Source of the DNA: Halolactibacillus miurensis
GTDB taxonomy: Bacteria > Bacillota > Bacilli > Bacillales > Amphibacillaceae
Direction: 5' to 3'
DNA length: 64,000 bases
Assembly: GCF_900116255.1 (NCBI RefSeq)
Contig: NZ_FPAI01000011.1
Span: forward strand, 28,050 to 92,049
Shown here one piece after another: positions 29,609-38,701 of the stretch. The position numbers and the translations under genes were made by a program. Below the pieces are notes generated by a model. That model saw nothing but the letters and a program-made list of their open reading frames with translations, did no database searches and was not told where the DNA came from. Position 1 is the first letter of the stretch, and each line of letters starts with the position of its first letter.

Positions 29609-30148
29609 ATGAAACAACTGATACTCATTCGTCATTGTCACGCAGAAGGTAAGCATAAAGATTCACCGCTGACAAATTTAGGTGTGAATCAAGCACGTCG
29701 CGTAGCTGAATACTTAGAAAAAGAAGGACTTCGACCAAAAAAACTGGTATCAAGTCCATACATGCGTGCTGTAGAGACTGTTCGTCCTTATGCGAGACAA
29801 AATAATCTTGAGGTGATTAAAGATACGCGTCTTCAAGAACAGGTGTTGAGTGATCAACCCGTGGATGATTATGTCGGGGTCGTGAAAGCGTCTTTTAGTG
29901 ATCCAGATTATAAACTCCCAGGCGGAGAATCAGCGAAAGATGCTCTCTGTCGTTTTAAACAAGTGATTGATGAGTATAGTGAAGAAGATGCCCCACTTTT
30001 AGTGGTCACGCACGGTCATTTACTCGCCCTTTACCTTCATGAAATTAACCCTGATTTTAACTTTAAAGATTGGCAAGTACTGAAGAATCCTGACGTGTTT
30101 ATTGTCCATATTGATGGTGATCATCAAGAACTGAAACACGTTTGGTGA
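29609..30148 (+). CDS. Histidine phosphatase family protein (phosphoglycerate mutase-like)
   Basis: 179 residues with the phosphohistidine motif LILIRHCHAEG at the N-terminus, the Arg in SSPYMRAVETV, and the second catalytic His in VVTHGHLLAL. This is the broad-specificity branch of the family rather than a glycolytic mutase (too short). ATG 29609 is preceded by AGGGGGAG; the upstream frame lacks a site. Substrate unknown. Confidence 0.9.
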   Translation: MKQLILIRHCHAEGKHKDSPLTNLGVNQARRVAEYLEKEGLRPKKLVSSPYMRAVETVRPYARQNNLEVIKDTRLQEQVLSDQPVDDYVGVVKASFSDPDYKLPGGESAKDALCRFKQVIDEYSEEDAPLLVVTHGHLLALYLHEINPDFNFKDWQVLKNPDVFIVHIDGDHQELKHVW

Positions 30149-30182
30149 TAAATGGCGTCAACATTGAAGAGGAGGAGAACAA

Positions 30183-30428
30183 ATGGCTTTTGTAATTACA
30201 TCTGAGTGTATTGATGAGAAAGCAGGCGAATGTCAAGAAGTGTGTCCTGTGGATTGTATAGAAGAAGGAAAAGATATGTACTATATTGACCCCGATATTT
30301 GTATTGATTGCGGGGCATGTGAAGCGGTCTGTCCTGTTGATGCGATATTCATGGAAGATGAAGTACCAGAATCAGAACATGACTATATTGCCCTGAACCG
30401 TCGTTTCTTTGAAGAAAATGAAGGATGA
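30183..30428 (+). CDS. fdxA: Ferredoxin, probably 7Fe type ([3Fe-4S] + [4Fe-4S])
   Basis: 81-residue electron carrier. The second motif CIDCGACEAVCP is complete (C-x2-C-x2-C-x3-CP). The first is CIDEKAGECQEVCP, spacing C-x7-C-x3-CP, lacking the second Cys of a canonical set, as in seven-iron ferredoxins. Very acidic C-terminus. Its start follows GAGGAGG. A strong terminator follows. The partner oxidoreductase is not in this window. Confidence 0.88.
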   Translation: MAFVITSECIDEKAGECQEVCPVDCIEEGKDMYYIDPDICIDCGACEAVCPVDAIFMEDEVPESEHDYIALNRRFFEENEG

Positions 30429-30431
30429 CAT

Positions 30432-30466
30432 AAAAGGTCGTAAGCTTTAAAGCTTACGACCTTTTG
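30432..30466. terminator. Terminator after ferredoxin gene
   Basis: AAAAGGTCGTAAGCTTT pairs perfectly with AAAGCTTACGACCTTTT, usable in both directions. Confidence 0.85.
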
Positions 30467-30524
30467 ATATTGAAAATAATTTTTAACCCCCTTATTATCT
30501 GTGATGAATCGTTTAGTTGCGGCT

Positions 30525-30806
30525 TTAATAGGTTGTTCGAAAACGGCTATAGCCCGTTAGTTCTTCTGTTACCTCAACGTCCACATCTGTCACTTTAGCT
30601 GAAGGACTTATACCGCTTTTAATTTCATCGATGAGTTGATAGACTTTGCTTGCCTCACCTTCTATTTCAGTCTCAACCGTTCCATCAGGTAAGTTCTTAA
30701 CATAACCAAAGACGCCAATCTCGTTTGCTTTCATTTCCGTCATATAACGAAAGCCTACGCCTTGGACGCGTCCGTGGACAATGACGTGCGCATGTAGTTT
30801 TCCCAT
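30525..30806 (-). CDS. acyP: Acylphosphatase
   Basis: 93-residue small hydrolase of carboxyl-phosphate bonds. Active-site motif VIVHGRVQGVGFRYMTEMKA (catalytic Arg) and the Asn in GYVKNLPDGTVE are present; the C-terminus YSRFRTTY is typical. The ATG at 30806 follows AAAGGAGATTG; a longer frame to 30851 runs beyond that site. Transcribed divergently from trhP1. Confidence 0.95.
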   Translation of the reverse strand: MGKLHAHVIVHGRVQGVGFRYMTEMKANEIGVFGYVKNLPDGTVETEIEGEASKVYQLIDEIKSGISPSAKVTDVDVEVTEELTGYSRFRTTY

Positions 30807-30952
30807 CGTCAATCTCCTTTCTAGCTTGTTTATCTTCAAGTGCTGATCCATTTGTGCTCTATAGATTTAATACCCGATAGCCGGTAACGTTAAACGAAGG
30901 AGGCATGTGTAACCGCTTAAATATAGTATTTATAACAAAAAGTACGTTTAAC

Positions 30953-30968
30953 TGTGATAAAAATCACA
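30953..30968. promoter_or_regulatory. FNR/CRP-type palindrome upstream of trhP1
   Basis: TGTGATAAAAATCACA fits the Bacillus Fnr consensus TGTGA-N6-TCACA exactly. Centre at about 30960.5. The -10 element TATAAT of the trhP promoter is at 30989-30994, giving a start near 31001, so the site is centred near -40.5, the class II activator position. A -35 hexamer is not recognisable, consistent with activator dependence. Confidence 0.65.
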
Positions 30969-31027
30969 TCATTTTCAGATGAAACCTTTATAATTAGCCA
31001 TAGACTGTATTTTTAGAGGTGACAAAC

Positions 31028-31951
31028 ATGACAACTTATCAACCAGAATTACAAGCAACCGCTAAAGACATGGATGAAGTCAAACGTGTTCTAAAAGCTG
31101 GAGCTGACGCCGTATTTGTTGGCCACCAACAATTTGGTAACCGCGTTGCGGGTGATTTTACATTAGAAGATATCAAAGCGGCCACGGCTTATGCCGCGTC
31201 GTTAAATAAAAAAGTTTATGTGATGGTCAACGCCATTTATCATAATGATCATTTACGTGACTTACCTGATTACTTAGGGCAACTAAAAGAAATTGGCGTC
31301 AACGGTATTGTCGCAGGTGATCAAGCGATTTTTCAAATTATTCATGACTTAGACTTTGACTTACCACTTATTTGGAACCCAGCCACACTTTCAACGAATT
31401 ATCAAACACTAAACTTTTGGCATAAACGCGGGGCTACGCGTGCTGCTCTATCGAATGAGTTACGCCTCGATGCTTCAATTGAAATTAAAGCGCATGTGAA
31501 GTGTTTGATTGATATTCAAGTTCATGGCATGAGCTGTATTTTTCAATCCAAGCGGAAACTTGTCAAGAACTATTATGACCATATTGAGCGCGACTATGAT
31601 CCAATGGTTGCGCGCTTTATTAAAGAAGATCGTAAATCAGAAACACATTATCCGATTTTTGAAGATGCCAACGGCACCCATATTATGAGTACATCGGATT
31701 TAATGATGATTGATCATTTAGATGAGATTCTAGCTGGTCAGATTGACGGGCTCAAAATCGAAGGTATTCTAAAACCTACCGAATACAATGAACACATTGT
31801 CGCGATTTATCGTGAAGCGATTGATACATGTCTAAAAGACAAAGACGCTTATCAAATGAAAAAAGCGCGATTTAAACAAGCGATTTATCAGATTCAGCCT
31901 AAAGACCGACAGCTTGATACGGGTTTCTATTTCAAAGAACAGATCTATTAA
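31028..31951 (+). CDS. trhP1: U32 peptidase-family tRNA hydroxylation protein (YrrN-like)
   Basis: 307 residues of the U32 (collagenase-like) fold, similar to B. subtilis YrrN/TrhP1. In B. subtilis TrhP1 and TrhP2 are needed for prephenate-dependent hydroxylation of U34 in certain tRNAs. Motifs: VKRVLKAGADAVFVGHQQFG at the start, then DIQVHGMSCIFQSKRKL and DGLKIEGILKPTEYN. ATG 31028 follows AGAGGTGA. Next to its larger paralogue, with 15 bases between. An FNR-type box lies in its promoter. Confidence 0.9.
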   Translation: MTTYQPELQATAKDMDEVKRVLKAGADAVFVGHQQFGNRVAGDFTLEDIKAATAYAASLNKKVYVMVNAIYHNDHLRDLPDYLGQLKEIGVNGIVAGDQAIFQIIHDLDFDLPLIWNPATLSTNYQTLNFWHKRGATRAALSNELRLDASIEIKAHVKCLIDIQVHGMSCIFQSKRKLVKNYYDHIERDYDPMVARFIKEDRKSETHYPIFEDANGTHIMSTSDLMMIDHLDEILAGQIDGLKIEGILKPTEYNEHIVAIYREAIDTCLKDKDAYQMKKARFKQAIYQIQPKDRQLDTGFYFKEQIY

Positions 31952-31966
31952 AAAGGGGTAAGGACG

Positions 31967-33193
31967 ATGGAGCATACACGAAGAAAACCAGAATTACTTG
32001 CGCCAGCGGGTAATTTAGAAAAGTTAAAATTTGCGATTCATTACGGTGCCGATGCCGTTTATATCGGGGGAAAACAATTTGGCCTGCGTTCTAACGCGGG
32101 AAACTTTACATTTGAGGAAATGCGTGAAGGCGTTCAATTTGCGGAGAAATACGGCTCGAAAGTCTACGTGGCAACAAATATTATTGCCCATAATGAGAAC
32201 TTAGAAGGCGCACATGAGTACTTTAAGACCCTTTATGATGTCGGGATTCATGCGGTCATCGTGGCTGACCCAGCGCTTATTCAAGCCTGTCGTGAAGCGG
32301 CACCGGACTTAGAAGTGCATATTTCAACCCAAGCCTCGATCGCCAACTGGAAAACGGCTGAGTTTTGGAAAAATGAGGGTATTCCACGCGTCGTCTTAGC
32401 CCGTGAAGTATCGGTTGACGAGATTCGTGAGATGAAAGAAAAAGTTGACATTGAGATAGAAGCGTTTATTCACGGGGCGATGTGTATCTCATACTCAGGT
32501 CGTTGTGTGTTGTCTAACCATATGACCTCACGTGATGCTAACCGCGGGGGATGTGCCCAGTCGTGCCGGTGGAAATATGATTTATTTGAAGACGGTACAA
32601 AGGATGCAACAGAAGTATCAGATGAAGCGGATGAAATGTATACGATGAGTTCACAAGATTTAAGTATGGTGGAACATTTACCTGACTTAATTGAAGCAGG
32701 CGTTGATTCATTAAAGATTGAAGGTCGAATGAAGTCAATTCACTACGTCGCGACGGTTGTGAACGTCTACCGTAAAATCATTGACACGTATTTTGAAGAT
32801 CCTGAAAACTATCAACTAGATCCTGCTTGGGTTGAGGAGATTTGGAAGGCCGCCCAGCGTAACTTAACGACCGCCTTTTACTATCATGAACCGACGCATA
32901 AAGATCAATTATACGGTAAACCAGAACGCTTACCGAAATATGATTTTGCGGGACTTGTGTTAGATTATGATAAAGAGACTCAAATCGCAACGATCCAACA
33001 ACGGAATAACTTTGGCGTTGGCGATGAAGTCGAATTCTTTGGTCCGAACTTCTCACACTTTAAACAGACGATCACAGAGCTATATGACGATAAAGGCGAA
33101 CCCGTTGACCGGGCGAAGCATGCGATGATGATCACAAAAGTCAAAGTCGACCAACCAGTGGAATATTTAAATATGATGCGCAAACAAAAATAA
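31967..33193 (+). CDS. trhP2: U32 peptidase-family tRNA hydroxylation protein (YrrO-like)
   Basis: 408-residue partner of the preceding protein. Signature segments: KPELLAPAGNLEKLKFAIHY, GADAVYIGGKQFGLR, the family pattern EAFIHGAMCISYSGRCVLSN and the Cys-rich NRGGCAQSCRWKYDL (probable Fe-S ligands), then DSLKIEGRMKS. Matches YrrO/TrhP2, with the C-terminal beta domain (about residues 325-408). ATG follows AAAAGGGGTAAG. A terminator follows. Confidence 0.93.
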   Translation: MEHTRRKPELLAPAGNLEKLKFAIHYGADAVYIGGKQFGLRSNAGNFTFEEMREGVQFAEKYGSKVYVATNIIAHNENLEGAHEYFKTLYDVGIHAVIVADPALIQACREAAPDLEVHISTQASIANWKTAEFWKNEGIPRVVLAREVSVDEIREMKEKVDIEIEAFIHGAMCISYSGRCVLSNHMTSRDANRGGCAQSCRWKYDLFEDGTKDATEVSDEADEMYTMSSQDLSMVEHLPDLIEAGVDSLKIEGRMKSIHYVATVVNVYRKIIDTYFEDPENYQLDPAWVEEIWKAAQRNLTTAFYYHEPTHKDQLYGKPERLPKYDFAGLVLDYDKETQIATIQQRNNFGVGDEVEFFGPNFSHFKQTITELYDDKGEPVDRAKHAMMITKVKVDQPVEYLNMMRKQK

Positions 33194-33206
33194 TATAACT
33201 TTTTAG

Positions 33207-33241
33207 GCATACGATGACATCACTGTTGTCGTGTGCTTTTT
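33207..33241 (+). terminator. Terminator after trhP1-trhP2
   Basis: Stem GCATACGATGACA / TGTTGTCGTGTGC with a few G-T pairs, then TTTTT. Confidence 0.75.
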
Positions 33242-33461
33242 CATTGTGAGGAAAGAAAAATCATTGAAGGTATTATGAGAACAAACTAAATACTTTTTTG
33301 TATCTCAATAATTAGACGTTTAAATCGCTTAGTTTGGAATGTTTTCTAATAATTTGAAAAAAGTGTTGATAATCGTCATGTAAATTGATACGTTAGTATA
33401 TAATGTTAAACATTATAGAAGGTGAGTTTCGTTTGAAAAATCATCAGACTGAGGTGAAAGA

Positions 33462-34406
33462 ATGAAGGATAATAGAGATAAGCTTATTGTGTTGTTATTG
33501 ATGGTTGGTCTCGTTGTGGTCATGACCTTTGGCTTTAGCATCATCAATAGTGTCAATCAGACACATCAACAGTTAAATAACGAGGTCCAATTTTTACACC
33601 AACTCGTTAGAGACATGGAATATAATATCTCAGAGACAATCAATCGTGACTTAGAAGAAGTAAATAGTGATATTCATTCAGTAGACGTTCAATACTTATC
33701 GGCTGAACTTGACAGTCAAGAGGTCACCGCCGATATCTTTGTGACGTTAAAAGAAACGAATCCTGATGCGACTTATGCGCTAAAATTAATTGACGCACAG
33801 TCGCAAGATAATAAGCCTCACGTATTAACGTATGTAAGTGATACGACCTATAAAGTCACGTTATCACTTCCGGTCACGAACAATTATACGTTCAATGTCA
33901 CTGAAGAAAGCACAGATGGGTCAAAAAGGCTGATGTCGACGGTTGAAAGTGATTTGCCTATACATGATGAACTGTCGTATAATCGCTTTGATTTTTTACA
34001 GCATCACATCGGTTTAGATAATGGTAAACTTACTGCTGGATTTGAACTTAATATCAAAGATTTTCAGTTAGCTGATTTTGGACTTCAAAGTGTTACGCTA
34101 GAAGTTTGGAGTCATGAGGGCCAAGTGGTTAATCAAGATATTACGGAGCAGTTGACGAGAGAACTTTCACCAGCAATGGAAGAGTATTATACCGGCGCAT
34201 CCATGGATGCGGAAGGCTACGCCTATGATAATACAGCATCTTATCATTATGAAGAGCCTGTCTATGAAGAAGAGCGAACACGTTATTATTATGATGCCTC
34301 TTTAGATGTTGAGGCGTTAAAGGAAACGAACTTAGAACAAATAGAAGTATTCATTACTGTGAAAATGAATGATGGCGTGTTTGAGACGTTTACACTTCAT
34401 TGGTAA
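33462..34406 (+). CDS. Membrane-anchored extracytoplasmic protein of unknown function
   Basis: 314 residues: a short charged head, one membrane segment (residues about 8-28, LIVLLLMVGLVVVMTFGFS), a helical stalk (residues 35-70), then an acidic domain rich in Thr, Asp, Tyr with probable beta structure. A Tyr/Glu-rich patch occurs near residue 245 (EEYYTGASMDAEGYAYDN and following). No recognised domain. ATG follows GAGGTGAAAG; TATAAT-like element near 33399. Followed by a strong terminator. It is monocistronic, so context gives no hint. Confidence 0.8.
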   Translation: MKDNRDKLIVLLLMVGLVVVMTFGFSIINSVNQTHQQLNNEVQFLHQLVRDMEYNISETINRDLEEVNSDIHSVDVQYLSAELDSQEVTADIFVTLKETNPDATYALKLIDAQSQDNKPHVLTYVSDTTYKVTLSLPVTNNYTFNVTEESTDGSKRLMSTVESDLPIHDELSYNRFDFLQHHIGLDNGKLTAGFELNIKDFQLADFGLQSVTLEVWSHEGQVVNQDITEQLTRELSPAMEEYYTGASMDAEGYAYDNTASYHYEEPVYEEERTRYYYDASLDVEALKETNLEQIEVFITVKMNDGVFETFTLHW

Positions 34407-34448
34407 TGTCTATATGCGCTATAACAGAGCGGATAGTCACATATAAGC

Positions 34449-34490
34449 GGCAGGAGAAAAAGATAGGATTCTCCTGCCATTTATTTTTTA
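34449..34490 (+). terminator. Terminator after the anchored protein gene
   Basis: GGCAGGAGAA pairs with TTCTCCTGCC around ten bases, followed by a T-rich run. Confidence 0.85.
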
Positions 34491-34618
34491 AGGAGGATTT
34501 GTACCTAATCAATACCGCTCGATTTTAACGGACAAAAGTGAGGGATTAACAGGCTTGATAAAAGGGTATATAAGCATGTAACTTAGACGTTTTTATACAT
34601 AATAGGGAGTGAAAGCAT

Positions 34619-35344
34619 ATGAAAAGAAAACCGATACTCTTACCTGTTTTTTTAGTATGGTATACGATTGGTGTTATTCTGCAAGTCTTTTTCACCGTAC
34701 CTGACGCGCTTGCTTTTTCTAAGTCATTATTTCTCATCTTTTACTCAGTTAGTCTCATCGAGTTGATTTGGGTATTTGAACAAAAAGGGAAGGCATTACT
34801 TGTTGGGAGTGCTATTGTAGGTGTCGTAACATTTTTTATTGAAGTACTTAGTGTCGAGACGGGTTTTCCGTTCGGGGAATATGATTATACGTCTGTTCTC
34901 GGTCCGCTCGTGTTAGGTGTGCCGTTTACGATTGCCCTAGCTTGGGTGGGGGTCTTATTAAATAGTTTATTGATGGCAAGTCAAACAAGTAAATGGCGCC
35001 GGGCGATTGAGACGGGTATATGGGTTGTGATAATTGATTTGATTTTAGATCCGGTCGCGATCTTCGAATCATTTTGGACGTGGTATAACCCAGGGACCGT
35101 TCATTACTTCAATATTCCCATTACGAATTTTGTTAGTTGGTTTGTGATTGGGGCAGGACTTAGTCTACTATTCCCACTGTTCGAGCGTCCAAGACCATTA
35201 GCCCGAACGAATACATTGATTTTTGAGCTGATGTTGTTGATGTTTGGTTTGTTGTCGTTGAAGCATGACGAGATTGTCGTCTTTGGCTTAAGTGTTCTTT
35301 TCATCCTATTAGCTGAAGGGAAATACCGTTATGATTACCGCTAA
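34619..35344 (+). CDS. Carotenoid biosynthesis membrane protein, CruF-like (DUF422)
   Basis: 241-residue integral membrane protein with about seven segments. Conserved parts FFIEVLSVETGFPFGEYDYT, GPLVLGVPFTIALAWVG and DLILDPVAIFESFWTW are features of the DUF422/CruF family, which includes carotenoid 1,2-hydratases acting on acyclic end groups. First gene of an operon with acyltransferase, glycosyltransferase and desaturase genes, which supports a carotenoid substrate. ATG follows GGGAGTG. The precise reaction is inferred from the family, not visible. Confidence 0.82.
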   Translation: MKRKPILLPVFLVWYTIGVILQVFFTVPDALAFSKSLFLIFYSVSLIELIWVFEQKGKALLVGSAIVGVVTFFIEVLSVETGFPFGEYDYTSVLGPLVLGVPFTIALAWVGVLLNSLLMASQTSKWRRAIETGIWVVIIDLILDPVAIFESFWTWYNPGTVHYFNIPITNFVSWFVIGAGLSLLFPLFERPRPLARTNTLIFELMLLMFGLLSLKHDEIVVFGLSVLFILLAEGKYRYDYR

Positions 35345-36059
35345 ACATGCTTCCCTGTTTAAGTCGGTGTTCTATCGCTATCTTAAGTTTTATTTATTGA
35401 AGAAGCAGTTCGGGAAAATTGTTGTACATGGTCAGTTAACACCAGTGGAAAAGCCAGTGTTGTATTTGATTAATCACAGTTCTTGGTGGGATGGTTTGAT
35501 TTTATTTTATTTAGTTGAAACATTAACAAAACAAAATCATTATGTGATGATGGATGAAACCGGGCTGAAACGTTACCCGTTTTTCCGTAAATGTGGGGCG
35601 TTTAGTGTGAATAAATCAAAGCCTCGGTCATTAGTCGAGACGTTTCAGTATATGGATCAACTCATGACGCAGCAACAACCTATTTGGGTGTTTCCTCAAG
35701 GAAAGGTCGAACACCAAGAAGCGGTGCCATTTGTTTTTGAACCAGGACTCGGTCGCATCATGACATTAAAAGAACACGTCCATGTCGTACCCGTCACATT
35801 ACAATATGTCTTTTTAGAAGAACAAAAACCAGTGGTATCGGTTATGATTGGTAAGGGTTTAATCACCGCTAAAAAAGACAAATCGAAGCGAGAATATCTA
35901 AAACAAGCTGAGGCATTGATGACGAAGCAATACGGGATTCAAAAACAGATGATGATTGATGATCCTCACTTTTATAAAGCTCCCACATGGCAGTCAATCC
36001 TGAAGTCTTCGCGCTCAACGAGTGATTGGCTGGATGCCTTTAAGAGGACAAAGCGATGA
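35331..36059 (+). CDS. Lysophospholipid acyltransferase-like protein (PlsC family)
   Basis: 242 residues with the acyltransferase HX4D motif in LINHSSWWDGLIL and a second block WVFPQGKVEHQE (glycerolipid acyltransferase motif III type, P-x-G). A single hydrophobic stretch near the N-terminus could tether it to the membrane. It overlaps the preceding gene by 14 bases and the following gene by four. In the context of a carotenoid operon its acceptor may be a glycosylated carotenoid, the role CrtO plays in staphyloxanthin synthesis, although CrtO itself is a different, smaller protein. Confidence 0.85.
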   Translation: MITAKHASLFKSVFYRYLKFYLLKKQFGKIVVHGQLTPVEKPVLYLINHSSWWDGLILFYLVETLTKQNHYVMMDETGLKRYPFFRKCGAFSVNKSKPRSLVETFQYMDQLMTQQQPIWVFPQGKVEHQEAVPFVFEPGLGRIMTLKEHVHVVPVTLQYVFLEEQKPVVSVMIGKGLITAKKDKSKREYLKQAEALMTKQYGIQKQMMIDDPHFYKAPTWQSILKSSRSTSDWLDAFKRTKR

Positions 36060-37171
36060 CAACGGCTATTTGTCTCATTATCATCATTCAAGTCATTCAA
36101 TTATGGTTTGTTGTGGTTAATCTGCGTTATTTTTTACCACCTGAAAAAATCGTGAGTGCGAACGTACCTTTAGATGACTTACCGACGATCAGTGTCCTTA
36201 TCCCAGCACGGGATGAGGAAGATAATATTAAAGCGTGTATAGAATCCGTCTATAATCAATCAATCCTTCCACTTGACGTACTCGTATTAAATGATCACTC
36301 TGTTGATAAGACCGGGGAAATCTTAACGGACTTACAATCCGTCTATCCTACCCTTAAGGTCTATGAAGGTAGAGAACTACCAGAAGGCTGGCTAGGAAAG
36401 AGTTTTGCCTGTCATCAATTAGCAGAACGAGCGCAAGGCGATTGGTTCTTACTATTAGATGCGGATGTGCGACTCATGCCGTTGGCGATTGAAAGCATTT
36501 TACCGGTGTTAAAGGCACAGAAAACAGGCATGATTTCAGGTTTTCCGAAACAACATGTGGTCACTTTAGCTGAAAAGTTGATGGTGCCGATGATGTTGTT
36601 TACCGTGCTCATGCACTTGCCACTTAAATACGTGACCCAATCGCATAAGCCGAGATTCGCGGCAGCACATGGTGGCTTTATCGCGATTGAAAAAAATAGT
36701 TATCAAAAAGCTGGGGGCCATGAAGCGATTAGAACGTCGTTATTAGATGATATGTCACTGATGAAAAAACAAAAAGCACTGAATCAACCGGTTCGCCTAC
36801 TAAAAGTAGACCCATTCGTTCAGATGCGTATGTATCATTCTTTTCAATCCGTCTGGCTGGGGTTTCAAAAGAATATGTTTAGCTTGTTCAATAAGAAAGT
36901 AGGCTATATGTTAGGGTTGATGAGCTATTATACGGTGCTATTTCTTTTACCGTTTTGTTTCCTTCCATGGGTAGATGTTAGATATGTTTTATTCAGTTAC
37001 GGTTTGATGGTTTTAACGAAGCTAGTCATTGACTGGAGAAACGCAGTGCCTAAATGGCTGAGTTTCTTTATACCCCTTAGTATTCTATTTATGATCGGCA
37101 TCGGTGTCGATTCAATGTATAAAAGTCTCACGCACCGAGGTTACATCTGGAAAGGAAGGCGATATCAATGA
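36056..37171 (+). CDS. crtQ: Family 2 glycosyltransferase, CrtQ-like
   Basis: 371 residues: N-terminal membrane segment (about 3-22), GT-A domain with TISVLIPARDEEDNIKACI, DVLVLNDHS, LLLDADVRLM (DXD-like) and the acceptor-side LLDDMSLMKKQK, followed by two C-terminal membrane segments and the ending SLTHRGYIWKGRRY. That ending and the GWLGKSFACHQL segment are close to S. aureus CrtQ (WYGKSHACYQG; VEWKGRQY), which glucosylates diaponeurosporenoate. Translationally coupled at both ends (ATGA overlaps). Confidence 0.82.
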   Translation: MTTAICLIIIIQVIQLWFVVVNLRYFLPPEKIVSANVPLDDLPTISVLIPARDEEDNIKACIESVYNQSILPLDVLVLNDHSVDKTGEILTDLQSVYPTLKVYEGRELPEGWLGKSFACHQLAERAQGDWFLLLDADVRLMPLAIESILPVLKAQKTGMISGFPKQHVVTLAEKLMVPMMLFTVLMHLPLKYVTQSHKPRFAAAHGGFIAIEKNSYQKAGGHEAIRTSLLDDMSLMKKQKALNQPVRLLKVDPFVQMRMYHSFQSVWLGFQKNMFSLFNKKVGYMLGLMSYYTVLFLLPFCFLPWVDVRYVLFSYGLMVLTKLVIDWRNAVPKWLSFFIPLSILFMIGIGVDSMYKSLTHRGYIWKGRRYQ

Positions 37172-38634
37172 AAGATTGTTTAGTCATTGGCGCAGGGTTA
37201 GGCGGCTTATCAGCTGCCATAAGGTTAGCACATGCAGGTTACAACGTGACGATTCTAGAAAAAAACGAGGAAGCGGGAGGGAAACTACGTCCTATTACCT
37301 TAGGGCCTTATCAGTTTGATTTAGGTCCAAGTACGATGACGTTAAAACACGTGTTTGACATGGTTTTTCAATCTGTTGGACGAAAGCCTGAAGATTATCT
37401 TGATTTTTATCCGATTGACAGCGGAACGAGAAACTTTTTCTCACCGGATGTTCACTTAGATTTTTCTCGTGATGAAGCGGCAGTGAAAAAACAAATCGCT
37501 GAATTTAGTAGACACGATGCCGATAACTATGAGGCATTTTTAGAAGAGGCAAAGCGCCTCTATGACATCAGTCATCGGCAGTTTTTTAGTCAACTGATGT
37601 ATCCACTTACGACGCAATTATCACCGTCATTGATCAAAGATTTTATTAAAATCAAGCCGTTTAAAACATTAGCATCATTACTAGATGACTACTTTGAGCA
37701 TCCTTATACGAAGAAGATGTTTTTACGCTATGCGACGTATGTCGGCTCAAGTCCATACCAATCACCGATGATATTCGCCATGATGGCGCATTTAGAAGGC
37801 TCACAAGGTATTTGGGGTGTAAGAGGAGGCACATACGCCATTGTCGATGCGTTTGTCCGTCTAGCAGAAGAACTTGGCGTTGTCATTAAATACAATCAAA
37901 ACGTGACGAAGATTCGAAAGAAACATGACCGTGTCATTGGCGTTGAGGTAGGAGATATCTTCTATGATAGTGATGTTGTCATTGTGAACGCCGATGCGTT
38001 AACGGCCTATCAGACGTTTATGTCACACCATCCACTGAGCTACGCCTTACGTAAAAAAGACGTGTCATTGTCAGGGTTTGTTTGGCTTGTTGGGATCAAT
38101 CAGACATACGATGTCTTAAAACATCATAATGTCTTTTTTCCAGTAGACTATACACAAGAATTTGAAGCCATCTTTGACGATTTAGATGTACCTGAAACAC
38201 CGACGATTTATATTTGTCAGTCAAGTGTGTCAGAACCGGAGCGCGCGACACCTGGTGGAGGCAATCTTTTCATCTTAATCAATGCGCCCCATCTTTCAGA
38301 CAAGTTGGTCTGGAATGAGGCAACCATACATGGGATGAAGCGGCGCATCATCCAGCAACTTGAACATTTTGGTCTCGTGCAGTTAGAAGAGCGGATAGAA
38401 GAAGAGTTTTTCTATACACCGAAGGACTTGATGGAGCGGACAGCGGCCTATAAGGGCGCCATTTACGGTATGAGTTCAAATAGTGTTTCACAAGCATTTT
38501 TCAAAGTTGAGAACCGTGATCCTATCTATCGTAATCTTTACTTTACCGGTGGCTCCACTCATCCAGGTGGAGGCACACCGATGGTCACCCTATCAGGGCA
38601 GTTAGTGGCAGCGGATATTATTAAAAAGATGTAG
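37168..38634 (+). CDS. CrtN/CrtP-family carotenoid desaturase or oxygenase
   Basis: 488-residue FAD enzyme. Dinucleotide-binding motif VIGAGLGGLSAAIRLAHAG at residues 5-23, then EKNEEAGGKLRPI, the substrate-side DLGPSTMTL, and the C-terminal FAD-contact YFTGGSTHPGGGTPMV. Family members desaturate C30/C40 carotenoids or oxidise their terminal methyl groups; motif reading cannot separate these. As the operon also has a glycosyltransferase and acyltransferase, a tailoring (terminal oxidation) role is plausible. No dehydrosqualene synthase gene is in the window. Confidence 0.88.
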   Translation: MKDCLVIGAGLGGLSAAIRLAHAGYNVTILEKNEEAGGKLRPITLGPYQFDLGPSTMTLKHVFDMVFQSVGRKPEDYLDFYPIDSGTRNFFSPDVHLDFSRDEAAVKKQIAEFSRHDADNYEAFLEEAKRLYDISHRQFFSQLMYPLTTQLSPSLIKDFIKIKPFKTLASLLDDYFEHPYTKKMFLRYATYVGSSPYQSPMIFAMMAHLEGSQGIWGVRGGTYAIVDAFVRLAEELGVVIKYNQNVTKIRKKHDRVIGVEVGDIFYDSDVVIVNADALTAYQTFMSHHPLSYALRKKDVSLSGFVWLVGINQTYDVLKHHNVFFPVDYTQEFEAIFDDLDVPETPTIYICQSSVSEPERATPGGGNLFILINAPHLSDKLVWNEATIHGMKRRIIQQLEHFGLVQLEERIEEEFFYTPKDLMERTAAYKGAIYGMSSNSVSQAFFKVENRDPIYRNLYFTGGSTHPGGGTPMVTLSGQLVAADIIKKM

Positions 38635-38701
38635 TAACGAACTATTTTATGTATCTGGTGGGATTAGTTGTATAGCCCATCTTGTTTTTAACCTATCTAA
38701 A

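Noticed and set aside
33433..33465. Ten-codon TTG-started frame that ends on the ATG of the gene at 33462, a possible leader peptide
   Set aside because: Too short and the ribosome-like GGTGAG is common here; no evidence of attenuation structure.
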